Shown: positions 47,858 through 58,454, numbered from the stretch's first letter. The stretch: 64,000 nucleotides of DNA from Cenococcum geophilum 1.58 (GCA_001692895.1 KV748221.1:1343056-1407055); one strand, 5' to 3'. Numbers and translations: made by a program. The notes: generated by a model from the letters alone, not told the origin.

Positions 47858-49741
47858 ATGGACTCAATTGAAGCTGCAATTGCTGATTTAAGACTTCAAG
47901 ATAAGCCGAATATTACTGCCACTGCCAAAAAGCATAGGTGCAACCGTATGACTCTCTCTAAGCGCTTTCGGAACGTTACCGGATCTAGGGCTACCGCGCA
48001 CGATTCAATGAGATTACTCAATCAGATACAGTTAAAAGTGCTTATACAATATATTAACAACCTCACTAAACGTGGGCTACCTCCTACTATTACAATAGTT
48101 CAAAACCTAGCTGCTAGAATTGCAGGAAGGCAGCTAGGAGAGCACTAGGCGGCCCGCTGGCTTCTTGCTTATAAGAATAAGCTCAAATCCGCATACCTTC
48201 TTCTAATTAACTCTGCACGTAAAAAGGCTAATTTAGCGCTATATTATAGCTTATATTTTAAGCTATTAGGTAGGAAAATAATTAAGTATAATATACAGCT
48301 AGGGAATACGTATAATATAGATAAAAAGGGCTTTCTTATTAGTTTCCTTAAAAAGGTAAAGAGGATCTTTTTAAAGAAGGCTTTTAATGCTAGTAGAAGT
48401 TAAAATATAAGCTAGGATAGAAATAGAGAGTGGATTACTATATTAGCAACTATTTGCGCTAACGGAATAAGCCTCTTGCCCGGTCTTATTTACTAAGCCG
48501 TCTTAGGTAATATTTAAAACTCCTAGCTATAGGATTATAACCCCAATAAACAGAGCTGCTTCTTTAGCTTATTAGTAACAGGCTGGACGAATAATAAGCT
48601 AGGCTACTTATAGTTAACAACTCTATTTAATCGGGAAATAAAAGCAAAAGCTTATAGGGACTAGGGGTTGCTTATTATTAACGGCCACGGCTCTTATATT
48701 AATATAAGGTTTATTAACTACTACCATAAGTATAAGATCTTGCTAGCTGTTTATCTACCTCATTTAACGCACAGATTGCAGCCTCTTAATGTCTCTCTCT
48801 TCTCGCCGCTCGCTATATTTTACAGTTAAGAATTAAGCCAGTTTACCACTAATTCTAAAGGGTTTACGCGCCTTATAAAGAGAGACTTTTTCTAACTATT
48901 CTAGGTGGCCTATAAAAAAGCTTTTGTAGCTAAGAATATACAAAGTGGCTAGGAAAAGACTGGTATTCACCCTTTTAAGCTAGAGGTTGTTTTAGATAAG
49001 TTTATATTAAAAGAAGCCCCTATAAAGAAAAGGCCTACATCCAGTAAGTCTTCTAACTTGGTATTAACTACTACCGACTAAAGGAAGATTGAGAGGACGC
49101 TTAAGGCGGTAGCTACCAATATATTTGCCCCTAAAGTATAATAGCTTACTAATACGATACACAGTCTAGCAGCCATGAATATCCTCCTTACATCGCGTGT
49201 TTAAGGCTACTAGCGAGCTCTTAAGAATAAATAGAAGAAGCGCCAATGCTAGAAACCTCTTTTTTATAAGCTCGCCGCGCAGAACAATAGTAGTGCTATA
49301 TTTTATAGTCCTAAGAAGGTACAGGAAGCTCGTAATCTTCTTATCCAATAGGAGGAAGATAGGAAGCATAAGGTAGCTCTTAAGGCTAATAAAAAGCTTT
49401 AAAGGCAACTATAGAAGGATAAGAAGAGGCGTTTAATAGAATAAAGAAAGGAACAGCGGGTATATAACAAGGAGCAGCGAGAGAGGGAAGCTTGGGCCAG
49501 GAAGCTCGCTATATAGGAGGCTAAGGAAGCTAAGCGACTTAAGCAGCAACTACAAAGCAACGCTAAACAGGCAAGGAGGTTAAAAAGGAAGCAAAATAAG
49601 GTCATATTGGATACAGAGAATGTTGAGATTGTTGCTATACGTGAGGAGGAGGTGGTAGAGGTGGAAACAGCTGATGTACGGCCTCGACGCCAGAAACGCC
49701 TGCCAAGCAATCTTAAGGACTATGAAATAGATATAGCCTAA
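47858..49741 (+). pseudogene. DDE_1-type transposase of the pogo/Fot1-like element
   Basis: The frame runs 627 codons from ATG 47858 to TAA 49741 with no net shift. Residues 1-96 are open (MDSIEAAIADLRLQDKPNIT, a psq-type HTH with TATAKKHRCNRMTLSKRF). The first stop is TAG at 48146, where the family has Trp, and others follow. Of the catalytic triad the first Asp is kept (YNIDKKGF, though the following Glu is now Lys). The second (INGHGSY, codon 48680) and third (QPLNVSLF, codon 48788) are Asn, all by G-to-A. The C-terminal third is a highly charged Lys/Glu/Arg coiled-coil tail to about residue 610. It is inactive. Length is somewhat above the roughly 540 residues common for Fot1 relatives because of this tail. 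Confidence 0.9.
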
Positions 49742-49843
49742 TTCAGCGACTTTTAGAGCCTCTAAAACACCAGAGATTAATTTAATTTGACGATTTATAT
49801 GGGTGTAAATAGTCTCATCTTTTACATCAATTTGGGCTTGAGG

Positions 49844-49887
49844 ACCGTGCATTGCTTTGTAAGCGTGCATTGCCTGGCGGCCTCTTC
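49844..49887 (-). repeat. Right terminal inverted repeat of the pogo/Fot1-like element
   Basis: Exact partner of 47755-47798; followed by the duplicated TA. Confidence 0.92.
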
Positions 49888-50085
49888 TAATGCAAACGCA
49901 ATTCTTTAGGTGGGAAGGGTCCATTATGTTCAGGAGTGACCACAGAACACAACTTATTTAAAACTATTGGAAATATCAGTGTATGTATAGACTTTAAGTT
50001 GCTCAAAGTCAAAGTACCCATTGTTTTTCTCGGCATGGTAGGTTTCTCGCCACCCAGGGAGGAACATTAGTTCAATTTGCTTCTC

Positions 50086-50425
50086 AATGATTGTCGCTCT
50101 CGATTGCGAATGGATATAATTGAGGCAAATGAGTGTCTTCGGCACTCGTACGGGCCTCCACAAAGAAGGCGCGTTTGACAATCAGGAAGTTGGAGAGATA
50201 GAAGGAGAGCCTGCAGCTCCTACAATATCGCCTGCACAAGCCTCTGCGGCTCGTAAAGCTGCAGAGCTGCCTCAACCACCTACTACTTCTGAGGATACTT
50301 GGTGTTCCGGCTTTGATGAGGAGTTCGATGCGTTAAGGTAGAAGCTGAGAGTGAGGCTACGTCCGATGGTGAGGTGGTGGTTATTAAGGACGATGATATT
50401 ACAGAGGAAGATGAGAGAAGATGAG
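50086..50425 (+). pseudogene. C-terminal remnant of a hAT transposase
   Basis: Opens with RSRLRMDIIEANECLRHSYG, the conserved end of the hAT dimerisation domain, followed by the usual acidic low-complexity tail: EGAFDNQEVGEIEGEP, then FDEEFDALR, then VEAESEATSDGEVVVIKDDD to a TGA at 50423-50425. The three stretches lie in two different frames, shifted near 50160 and again near 50340, so it is broken even though it shows little RIP. Everything upstream (zinc finger, RNase H-like core) is missing. Its orientation and distance to the right inverted repeat fit the parent hAT element of the 10 kb unit. Confidence 0.8.
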
Positions 50426-50614
50426 GAATCTAATAAGCCCATTTAACGACGTTTTTTGGTACGTTTAAAGGCCGCCTACCTCTCGAATACTACACCAGAT
50501 TTGTGCCAAGACTTACTATAAATAGTATATAACTACACTGGAGCTCCGTGGCGCTCCTGGCTTCAAATTGAATATTTGGTGGATGGAGTGGATCTGGCTT
50601 CAAATCCGCTCCAC

Positions 50615-50635
50615 TCCGATCCAAATAGATCACTG
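50615..50635 (-). repeat. Right terminal inverted repeat of the hAT unit
   Basis: Reads CAGTGATCTATTTGGATC on the minus strand; pairs with 40671-40691. This end is not RIP-damaged. Confidence 0.88.
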
Positions 50636-50643
50636 CGTATAAT
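50636..50643. other. 8 bp target duplication of the hAT unit, right
   Basis: CGTATAAT, identical to 40663-40670. Confidence 0.9.
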
Positions 50644-50671
50644 TGGGAGGCGCAGGGCTATAAAGTCACTC

Positions 50672-50770
50672 TAGGGCTAGTTCTTAGCGGTTTTGCTAGT
50701 ACCTAGCACTTAAATCTGCTAAGGATTTAGCGGTTTTGCTAGTTCCTAGCACCTGCTAAAGAATTGCCTT
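50672..50770. repeat. Two-copy tandem repeat, about 46 bp unit
   Basis: The block CTAGTTCTTAGCGGTTTTGC and its follow-on TAGTACCTAGCAC occur twice in a row with small changes. Confidence 0.7.
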
Positions 50771-50849
50771 AAAGCGCTATCTACATGCCCTACGGGCTAT
50801 GGAACATTAAAAGTACTGTAAAATACATCTAATTTAGGTGTATTCTACA

Positions 50850-50948
50850 CGTCCTATTTTAAGACACCTTTAGAAGGTATAGAATACATCTAATATAAGT
50901 GTATAGAGGTGTGTTTTACACCTCTAGAAGGTGTCCCAAAATGGGACT
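50850..50948. repeat. Imperfect hairpin
   Basis: Arms of about 40 bp: GTCCTATTTTAAGACACCTT at 50850 pairs with the reverse complement of the sequence ending GGTGTCCCAAAATGGGAC at 50943. A smaller palindrome sits just left (50818-50850). It could be a worn miniature inverted-repeat element; no clear target duplication. Confidence 0.55.
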
Positions 50949-50960
50949 TAGTGCATAGAC

Positions 50961-51179
50961 TGTTACGGCACTGGCAGAACTTGGTAGGACCTAGCAGAAC
51001 TTGGCAGAATAGCTATAGTCACGTGACTCGAAGATTGTATAAAACTTCGAGTGACGCTGCTTGTCTTTTTCCTTTCCTTTTCTCTAGCTTTGGATCCTCG
51101 TTTATAGACAATCCAATCATACAGGCTTGCGCGACCCTTTTTTACCGTGCTCGTGCCTCGATTGACTAAGTCGCTAACA
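50961..51179 (+). repeat. Solo LTR of the B family, well preserved
   Basis: 219 bp, TGTTACGGCACTGGCAG to GTCGCTAACA, bounded by the duplication TAGAC (50956-50960 and 51180-51184). It carries a CACGTGA site and a TATAAAA box at about 51038-51044, which define the sense strand. It shows little RIP, in contrast to the two B LTRs at 2-8 kb, and is 15 bp longer than they are. Confidence 0.92.
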
Positions 51180-51184
51180 TAGAC

Positions 51185-52089
51185 CGTAGGGATATAATGC
51201 ATACTGAGTGCAAGGAATAGAAAAGGAATTGAAAAGATGGCCGTCGTTTCACTGCGGGGCTCTCTAACGCCTGATTGCAGTGATGATTGCCATACACTAA
51301 GGCTGCCACTAATCGCAAGGTCCTTTATAAAAAGGTCAAGTCGACTCTCAACTCCTGATATATACATGACTGACTATCAAACTTTTTTCTATACTGATGA
51401 ACTGAATGATATTGGAATGAATGAATGAAGCTATAGAATCTAACTACGAGGAATATAGGCCTTAATATAGGCCTATATCTACGGGGTCCGGGGTGACTAC
51501 TACGGATACTAAAGTAGTTGCTGCGGAGACCGAACAAGAAGGGACTCTGCTTATATAAGCAGGAAACGCATATAGAGGACTCCTCCAGTACCATCGTCAT
51601 ATACAAAAAAACCCAAGCTATCTCCCTCTTTATTTAAATTATTCCCTATGCGTTACAAGTACGTACTGAATATTTGAAATCTCGCAGCGCTTACTAAAGG
51701 GGGGGGGGGTGAACTGGTCGTGCCCAGAGCTATATTAGCGAGGGGATCGCCTTATGCGCCTCCCAATTTCGACCCCTATTTGACATTATGCTTCCCATTT
51801 ATAAAAGTCTACATTTGTTTTATCCTAAGGTCCCGCAATAATTGCTTAACTATCTTAGTTATGGTGCAAATCGCGTATAAAATTCATAGCCTAGCCCTTG
51901 CTCCTCTTCTCGCATCCCGTACTTTCACAATGCCCTTAAATTTAAAAGCTGCTATAATTGACATTTAAATACCTATATGCTTTGGCTTTTATTTATAAAG
52001 AATAAAACTCCAATCTAATCTAACTTTTAGATATTAGATCTGCGAATTTAAACGATATTAGTTTATTAATTCTTTTAAAAATAACTAAA
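51185..52089. other. Non-coding spacer
   Basis: Mixed composition, lightly RIP-damaged. A palindromic GGCCTTAATATAGGCCTATA stretch near 51453 and a G run at 51690-51700 stand out. Open frames here are short and show no family features. Confidence 0.5.
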
Positions 52090-52965
52090 ATGGAAATTCT
52101 TAGTATATATATTTTCATGCTTATATACCGTATAGCGGCCACACCATTTCTAGAAAACGCCCTTATCGTATTTAACTTAAATAGGGATTTCCACGCACCT
52201 ATTAATCTTCTTTAGAATAACTTAACTGGGCCTATAAAGACTGATATTGAGCAGAATAGACTAGGAGATTATTAGATGCTTACTACTCTTACTTCTATAG
52301 TTAATTCTTCTAAAGGCTAAGACTTAATTAAAATAATTATTAAAAATAATACGGATAAAAATAAAGCTAATATTCTTTTATATAATTCCAATAGAAAAGA
52401 TTAAAAATTCTATATAGTATTAAAACCTAGCTTAGCGGATCCGTAGAATGGTTTCTTCTTAAATACTGGCGGGTTTTCTATTTCTGGCGGCACTGGTATA
52501 TTAGAAGTATATTCTTAGGTAGCCTATATAGAAAAAGCTATAGAGATAGCTAGATATAAAACTAAGGTTAAGTTAGGCGGCTAGGCCTATTATACTATAA
52601 AGATAATCTATAGTGGCGATAATAGACAGTGGATTAACATTAGCTTATTAAGTAACGACAACCTATAGACTCGAATACTTGCGGCCCTAAGCGTTCCAGC
52701 AGTTGCGACCTTAAATAACTACCCCGCTAAGGGAATAGTAAGCCAGTATTCTTACTCTCTTTTAGGCTCTATAACGGGAGACAAGACTAGTTAGATAGTT
52801 CTTCGCAACCCATAGGGTAATATTAACACTAATAGTTGGGGTATCCCTAATAACCCCGGAAATTTTCCAGATTTGGGCAATAGGAAGTTTTCTATATCGT
52901 TAGATACCTTTAGGAATAGCTTTAATATAATTTACTATCTTTATTAGGATTATAGACCACGATAA
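52090..52965 (+). pseudogene. Calpain-type (family C2) cysteine protease gene, RIP-inactivated
   Basis: A single frame from ATG 52090 stays in register for about 290 codons. TDIEQNRLGDY is the calpain active-site block (usually GDCW): Cys codon 61 is Tyr (TAT, 52270) and the following Trp is a stop (52273). Downstream are the Gly-rich NGFFLNTGGFS block, GGTGILEVYSQVAYIEKAIE, then SQYSYSLLGS, in which the catalytic His at codon 220 is Tyr (52747). In LRNP-stop-G the Asn at codon 240 is kept and the Trp is lost. Spacing Cys-His 159 and His-Asn 20 fits calpains. All key losses are C-to-T or G-to-A. Lacking any visible transposon ends, it is best read as a host gene caught by RIP, because it was duplicated or because it lies between repeats. 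It is the catalytic domain only; the C-terminus is unclear. Confidence 0.82.
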
Positions 52966-55440
52966 AATTGGAATTTCTTTATTAATATAATTAATTATAG
53001 TGCTAACGTTTCCGTGTCCTCGTAATTATAAAATTATAGTTTACTATAGTTTAAATAATACGCTTATCACGCAGATATTTTAAAAAAGAAATACTTTAAT
53101 TATTTGCCGCTACGCCGTGCTAAATAATCAAAACGCTCCTTATAGGTGTTTGCGGCAATAAGGATTAAAAACGTAAAATATAGCTAATTATATATGGGCG
53201 GTATACGGGAAGGTGTTAAATAGACTAAAAGGATATATTTAGGACTTATCTAAAGAATAGGAAAAGAATAATAGCTACACTAGTACTCCTGAAAAATCCT
53301 TAAGACAATAGTAAGATATAAATATTAATACACTAGCTAATATAATGGCGACGATACTTATAATACTAACGACAATTTGTAATTATTACTCTATTGCCAT
53401 CTAGTTAATATTAGCAAAAGGGAATAGAAACTGGCTAATAGGTAATAGAAACTAGTCGGCAAATCTAAAGGTACCGTAGTATTTAAAGTCTATAGTCGCC
53501 CGTTTAAGGTTAGTCTGTATAAATATTATGTTATTAGGACCTGGCTATGCCGTAGAGGTTAGTTAGGGCTGCCCCAAAAATAGGCTATCTATTGGTAGAG
53601 TTAGTAGAGCGTAGTTAGGCGCAAATAGATTAAACGGCTTTGTCGTTAGTGTTCTGTAAGATGCGGAAGATAAGCCTTAAGAGCATCCCGTACCGTTCTC
53701 TAATAGTTATTTCTATATATAGTTGCAGTCCTCTTTAAAACCTTTGTAATTGCTAGCGTTGTTACTACTAGAATATAATAGACCGAGCCTTTTAAGAATA
53801 TTATATGTAAGAGGATAGCCGTTTTATACCTTTGGTAACGGTAACCCTGGCCAATCTTTATTGTTTTATAGCCGGTTATAGAGCTCTTTTAGACCTACCA
53901 CTACCTGGGCCTATTGTCGCTTAAGCATTTCTATATAACTGCTATAATTAGTCCTTAAACTTAGAACGCTCGAATATAGAGGTATACCCTTTAGGGTAAA
54001 CTTTATCTCGCGACTTCTTTCGCGAGCTAGGGATATAGATAGTATTATTAGTTATACATTAAGTATATAAACTCCCTTCACTATACTAAATCATCGTCAG
54101 AAGTGCAACGTTATATAATTAAAATTTGGGTAATACCTTCGACTTCTTTAATTAATAGCGGCCATAAGCTTTATAAATTCGCTTTTAAACCTTAGATGTC
54201 TCTCTAGAGCCTAACTGTTATATAGATAATAGCAAAACAAAAATAGGGCTTAAGAAATAACGGCAGCGTTAAGAAATAGGAAAATATATTTATTTAAGTT
54301 AACATTTTAGCTTGGTTAAAGAGGATACGTAGTGTTAAAATAATACGTCGGCTAGCTAGTAAGTATAGTGTATACTCCACCCGGTGGGAGTACTGGGTAG
54401 ATTTAACCTAATCTATACGGCAGATAGTCTTCCTAGCGTTTTAGATCTCGCTACTAACACTAGAAAACACTAGTAGTTTGCTCCTATTGGGAGTAAAAAA
54501 AGGTGAGATAGGTAAGCTGTGGTGATGAGGTGGTAACGACCGCGGCGTCCTGCGGTAATTAGTTGTCGCTTAAACATTAGCTCCTTCTAATATCTTCTAG
54601 GCCGTTACCTCCCGTCCTATAATAATGCTATGTTATAGCAATAGAGGTAGGCATTTTGGGGATATATAAAAGGTACTATCTTTTTACAGCAATGTAAGTG
54701 GGCGTAATAATTACACTTTACCTCCGCGCGCTGTTGTGTTATATATACCATAGCACCCTAGTTCTTACTTTTAAAGAGTAATATAGAAAGTAAATTGGCG
54801 AGTGCAGCACAGACTAATAACTAACCCGTCATTTAATTGGTTATTAAATGCGCCGCGTTAGTCCGCTAAGCCAACCGCAGCTTACCCCAGTAATGTACCG
54901 CTACTTACTACGTTGCTTAGCGTTTCTAAACCAACTATAAGCTGGGTTCTAGCTCTTATTAATTACGTATATTCCTGTTACGGAAAGAAAGGAGACCCTA
55001 ACTGGGTAGAGATGCATTAGAATTAGGATCTTAATTAAAATATATTTTAGATTTAATAACTATTAACTATATTATCTCTATATATAACTATCCAATCCTA
55101 TAGCATAAGGTTTTATAACAATTAATATCCGCCCATCTCTATTCTAAACTATAGTTATCCGCAGCCGGGATATTATAGGTAAAAATTTCTTATTTTAATT
55201 TCTAAATCCTAGGATAATAAAGGAGATTCTAATATGCTAAGTAGAGTATAAGAGCTAATATAGGAAAGTTCCATATAGATAATAATATAAGTATATTATC
55301 GACACGCTGAAAATTACAATCACTCTCATTATAAAGTCTATGCGCTACTAGTAGTGCCAGGCACTTCTCTAAGGAGGTTAAGACAATTATTTAGCACTAG
55401 ATAGATATTAGAGGACTAAAAAGTAAGAAAAGGCTGTAGC
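52966..55440. other. Decayed sequence, unassigned
   Basis: RIP-type texture throughout. A plus-strand stretch at about 53340-53560 has coding-like character (KGTVVFKVYSRPFKVSLYKY) but no recognised family. A perfect palindrome ACTCCACCCGGTGGGAGT sits at 54374-54391. No open frame over 60 codons. Confidence 0.4.
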
Positions 55441-55449
55441 AGACTAACT

Positions 55450-55990
55450 TGCTATAATTTCCTCCTTCTAAATGCCTATCTGATAGTTAATAAGGCCGTG
55501 TTTCTCTATTAAATCGTATAGGCGAACAAGTTCTTTACCTATAGTGTCTAGCTTATTATACGTTATTAAGCTTTTTGGAAGTTGCTACCCTAAATTAATA
55601 ATAGCCTACGTTACTTCCTTTTGTTTTTAAAGAGTGCTAAGCTAATATGTATTAAAAATTTCCTATAGCTGTAGCCGCTTAGGATGTATAGATTCGTCCT
55701 TAAGAACTAGCCCTATATTTAATTTAGCTACTTACTTAGGTTAAATAAAGTTTAGCGTAAGCTTACCTAAGGGTTCCACATTGTTAAGCAGCTACTTAGA
55801 GATGTTAATAAGCAGTATACCTATTTTACTTAGCTGCTTATCTCGCATATACTAAAATAACCTTTTAATCCCTATCTGATATTGGTTATATACAGTTTTA
55901 AGCTTAGATCCTACTTATATGGAGTAAGTTAGCTAGTAATAGATCGCTTAAGAGCTACTTTAACTGGGGTTATTTATTAGCGGGGCGTAG
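55450..55990 (-). pseudogene. Unrecognised helical protein relic
   Basis: On the minus strand a long, mostly in-register reading is rich in Leu, Lys and Glu with heptad-like spacing (YNQYQIGIKRLF, SKIGILLINISK, LDTIGKELVRLYDLIEKHGL). Damage is RIP-type. It could be a helical N-terminal domain of a larger fungal protein. No family recognised, and start and end are not defined. Confidence 0.4.
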
Positions 55991-58353
55991 TGTGTTATAT
56001 ATCTTAGTGGTTAATACTGCGAGAGTATAGCCAGTGCTATTATAGGTGCGCTAGTAGACTTATACGGCGACTGTAGGGTCACCTATTGCCTAGATAGGAT
56101 ATTGTATGTAGTATTCTATCTATACTGAGAAAGTTACGCTCGTAGCTGCTCTTAAGTGTAATCTTATAGATATAGTAATAGCCCTAGCTGTATTAATAAG
56201 CTAACAAATTCTATTCCTTCTGGGTAACCGTACGTGTAACCTAGTGGATTGGCGTGACGGCCTAATAGGTGCGTTAAAGTTGGCGATTATGCAATTATGG
56301 TTGTTTGTCTATAGCGATCTGATGCGCTTACTGTAGGATATTATAGAGGCGTCTAAATAAAACCTTGCTAGCTTGTGTTTTTGTTTTCTATCCTAGGCGA
56401 CTAGCCTAAGGAATTGTAAAGTGGCAAGCTTTTCGGCTTAAGTCGTGTTTTTACTAAAGGTGAAAATGAATAGACGGGGCGTAGTAGGGTAGAAGTTGCA
56501 TTTAATAAGGGAGGAATCATTCGCGTATCGACTTAAGATTAAAGTGTGACAATCCTACTATATATTTATAACTGGATACTTTAGGCGCAATAGAGCCCGG
56601 ATTAAGTTGCTGTAGTATTTTTTCTATAATGTACGCACCTAGTTTATAGCTGGCCGGCAATGCGCCGCTGTAAATAGAATAATTAGTGTAGATTAAACTA
56701 TTTAGGCTAGTCTAGCAAGTGGCTACTAAAGTCAATAGCGGCCGTCTTGGAGAAGTTCCTAGATTTCTTATAGCTAGGGAAGCAATAGCAGAGGAAAGGA
56801 AGAAGGAAAGGTTGGTATAAGGTAGGAAGATAAGGAAGCCGACGTGGCTTATACTATGGCATAAGACGGATAGATAGCTTTTTAACTAATAACATAAGAA
56901 CTTAGTAGGTGACTTATCTAGTACTATAGCTCTTTAACTTACATTTTAGTATTTCCACCTTAATAGATTTCGCATATATAGGATCTTGGTCTGTTAATTT
57001 AGCGAGCTTTAATTTGCCCTATAGACGTCCTAAGCTATATTATAATTCCAAACGTTTAAAGGATTAAAATATAAATAGAAAGAAACCGTAAGCTCTGCCC
57101 TTTGCACCTCTTCGTTTGCTATGCAATCTGCCTAAAATATACTATTTATTTCCTAGGCTTTAATACCTTAACTAAATGCAAGCGCGCGTAAATCGCAGGA
57201 TTAGAGTTTAAGGCTGTAGTGGTGTAAAGCTTATTAGCTGTAGAACCGAACTATATTCTGGCTTAATTATAAACAGACCTAAAGCAGATATAAAACTTAA
57301 AAGTTTATAGCATGGTGTCCTACGTTAAGTTATAAGGCGATAAGGAACACTCTAACACTTATCCACTATACTATAGCTTGCTTTCACCCTCCGTATTTAA
57401 CCACTACGTTTAATTTACTATATACTTATACCGCACTAATACTAGCAAATTTAACTAATATAATGAAGTTAAGAAGCTAAGAAGCTTTAAAGGAATATTT
57501 GCTCGCCTATTTAAGAAACCTAAATGTATAAAAGGTAAACATTAAGTAATAAGATGAGCTCGTTCCTAATAGAGCATATTTTAGTTAAGAGTATATATTT
57601 ATTAATTAGTAGTCTATGCGCCGATTATAGGAGAAAAATAAGAACTTTATCTATTAAATGTAGCTCTAGAGCCTCTATATATATATAAGGAAGGTATAAG
57701 TATAGGGGTATAGCAATAAAAATAAGGAGTAAGTAACTAAGTTAAGGGGGTAGGTAACTAAGTCGAAAGGGAGGTAATTTATAATACTAATATTCTAAAG
57801 CAACTACGGTTTAATATTAAGACTTAGAAATTACTGGTATAATTTATATTTAAAGAAACCTATTAGAATAAAATAGCCTAATTTGGCTTCTAAAGCCGAA
57901 TAGTAGAGCTAAATAGTGGAGGAGCTAAAATAAGCTCTGTGGTCTCTGTAATTACATTTCTAGCCCTCTCTATTATAATACTGTGTTTAGCGGAACCTAT
58001 ATCCGGGTGTTATATATCCCTTAAGTATGGAAATATAACCGTGATGTTCTTTATAGGCTACTATATATCTTACTACTCTTACTCTAATCCTTTTCTTCGC
58101 CGATCTAGGCTTGACTAGTAATTAGGTAAATACTATTTTTTAAAATATAACGCCTTAGTCTATAGCTATATCTTTAAGTATTTATCCGGTTATAAATAAC
58201 TCCTCTTTTAAAGTAGCTGCAATAATTAAAATCTAAGTTAGCAACTTATCTGGTTCTAGAGTTATTGACTTTATTATCGCTATATCTAAATTGCAAGAAC
58301 CTAATAGTTTTACTTCGGTTTTAATTCTAATAGCAAGTTATAAACCTCGCCTA
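55991..58353. other. Decayed sequence, unassigned
   Basis: AT-rich with RIP texture. The last 400 bp (57950-58353) have hydrophobic coding-like character on the plus strand (LTTLTLILFFADLGLTSN) and continue at 61108 on the far side of the inverted-repeat element. No family recognised. Confidence 0.4.
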
Positions 58354-58454
58354 CGTCAGGAAAAAATTTACCAGCATTTTTGCAGCATTTAGCAGCATTT
58401 GGCGGCCAAATGTGTATTCCGCGCACTACAACGTGTAGCGTATAGTATCAACTA

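Larger units (their letters stand above)
47755..49887 (+). mobile_element. Pogo/Fot1-like Tc1/mariner transposon
   Basis: 2,133 bp, bounded by TA on both sides (47753-47754 and 49888-49889), with perfect 44 bp terminal inverted repeats (47755-47798 and 49844-49887, starting GAAGAGGCCGCCAGGCAATG). It holds one long transposase reading frame. The two ends, including the first 290 bp of the gene and about the last 150 bp, are RIP-free, while the middle is RIP-damaged. Confidence 0.92.
47283..50088 (-). repeat. Right inverted-repeat arm (interrupted by a pogo element)
   Basis: It pairs with 40975-41660 in reverse orientation. The matching sequence is 47283-47752 and 49890-50088. The pogo element between them is absent from the left arm, whose sequence near 41165-41172 is the matching empty site. 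This arm is nearly free of RIP. Confidence 0.75.
40671..50635 (+). mobile_element. hAT-family non-autonomous transposon carrying cargo genes
   Basis: A 9,965 bp unit with 21 bp terminal inverted repeats (40671-40691 and 50615-50635, core AGTGATCTATTT-GATCGGA, two transitions between ends) and a perfect 8 bp duplication CGTATAAT. At its right end is the C-terminal tail of a hAT transposase in the usual orientation (50086-50425). The remainder of the transposase is missing. The interior consists of two diverged inverted-repeat arms, pogo-type transposon fragments, one pogo/Fot1-like insertion and two intact protease-like genes. It cannot move by itself but could be moved by a related transposase. 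RIP damage is strong at its left edge and nearly absent over the genes. Confidence 0.88.

Noticed and set aside
49954-50181. 75-codon minus-strand frame in the right arm
   Set aside because: It partly overlaps the hAT C-terminal remnant on the other strand and opens without an ATG; a similar reading in the left arm follows from the inverted repeat, so it is weak evidence for a gene.
54976-55120. Possible solo LTR starting TGTTACGGAAAG and ending TTTTATAACA
   Set aside because: The flanking 5 bp (ATTCC and ATTAA) do not match and no second copy is in the window.
56008-56070. tRNA-like stretch with TTAGTGGTTAAT resembling an A box
   Set aside because: No B box (GGTTCGA-type) and no cloverleaf that closes an acceptor stem.
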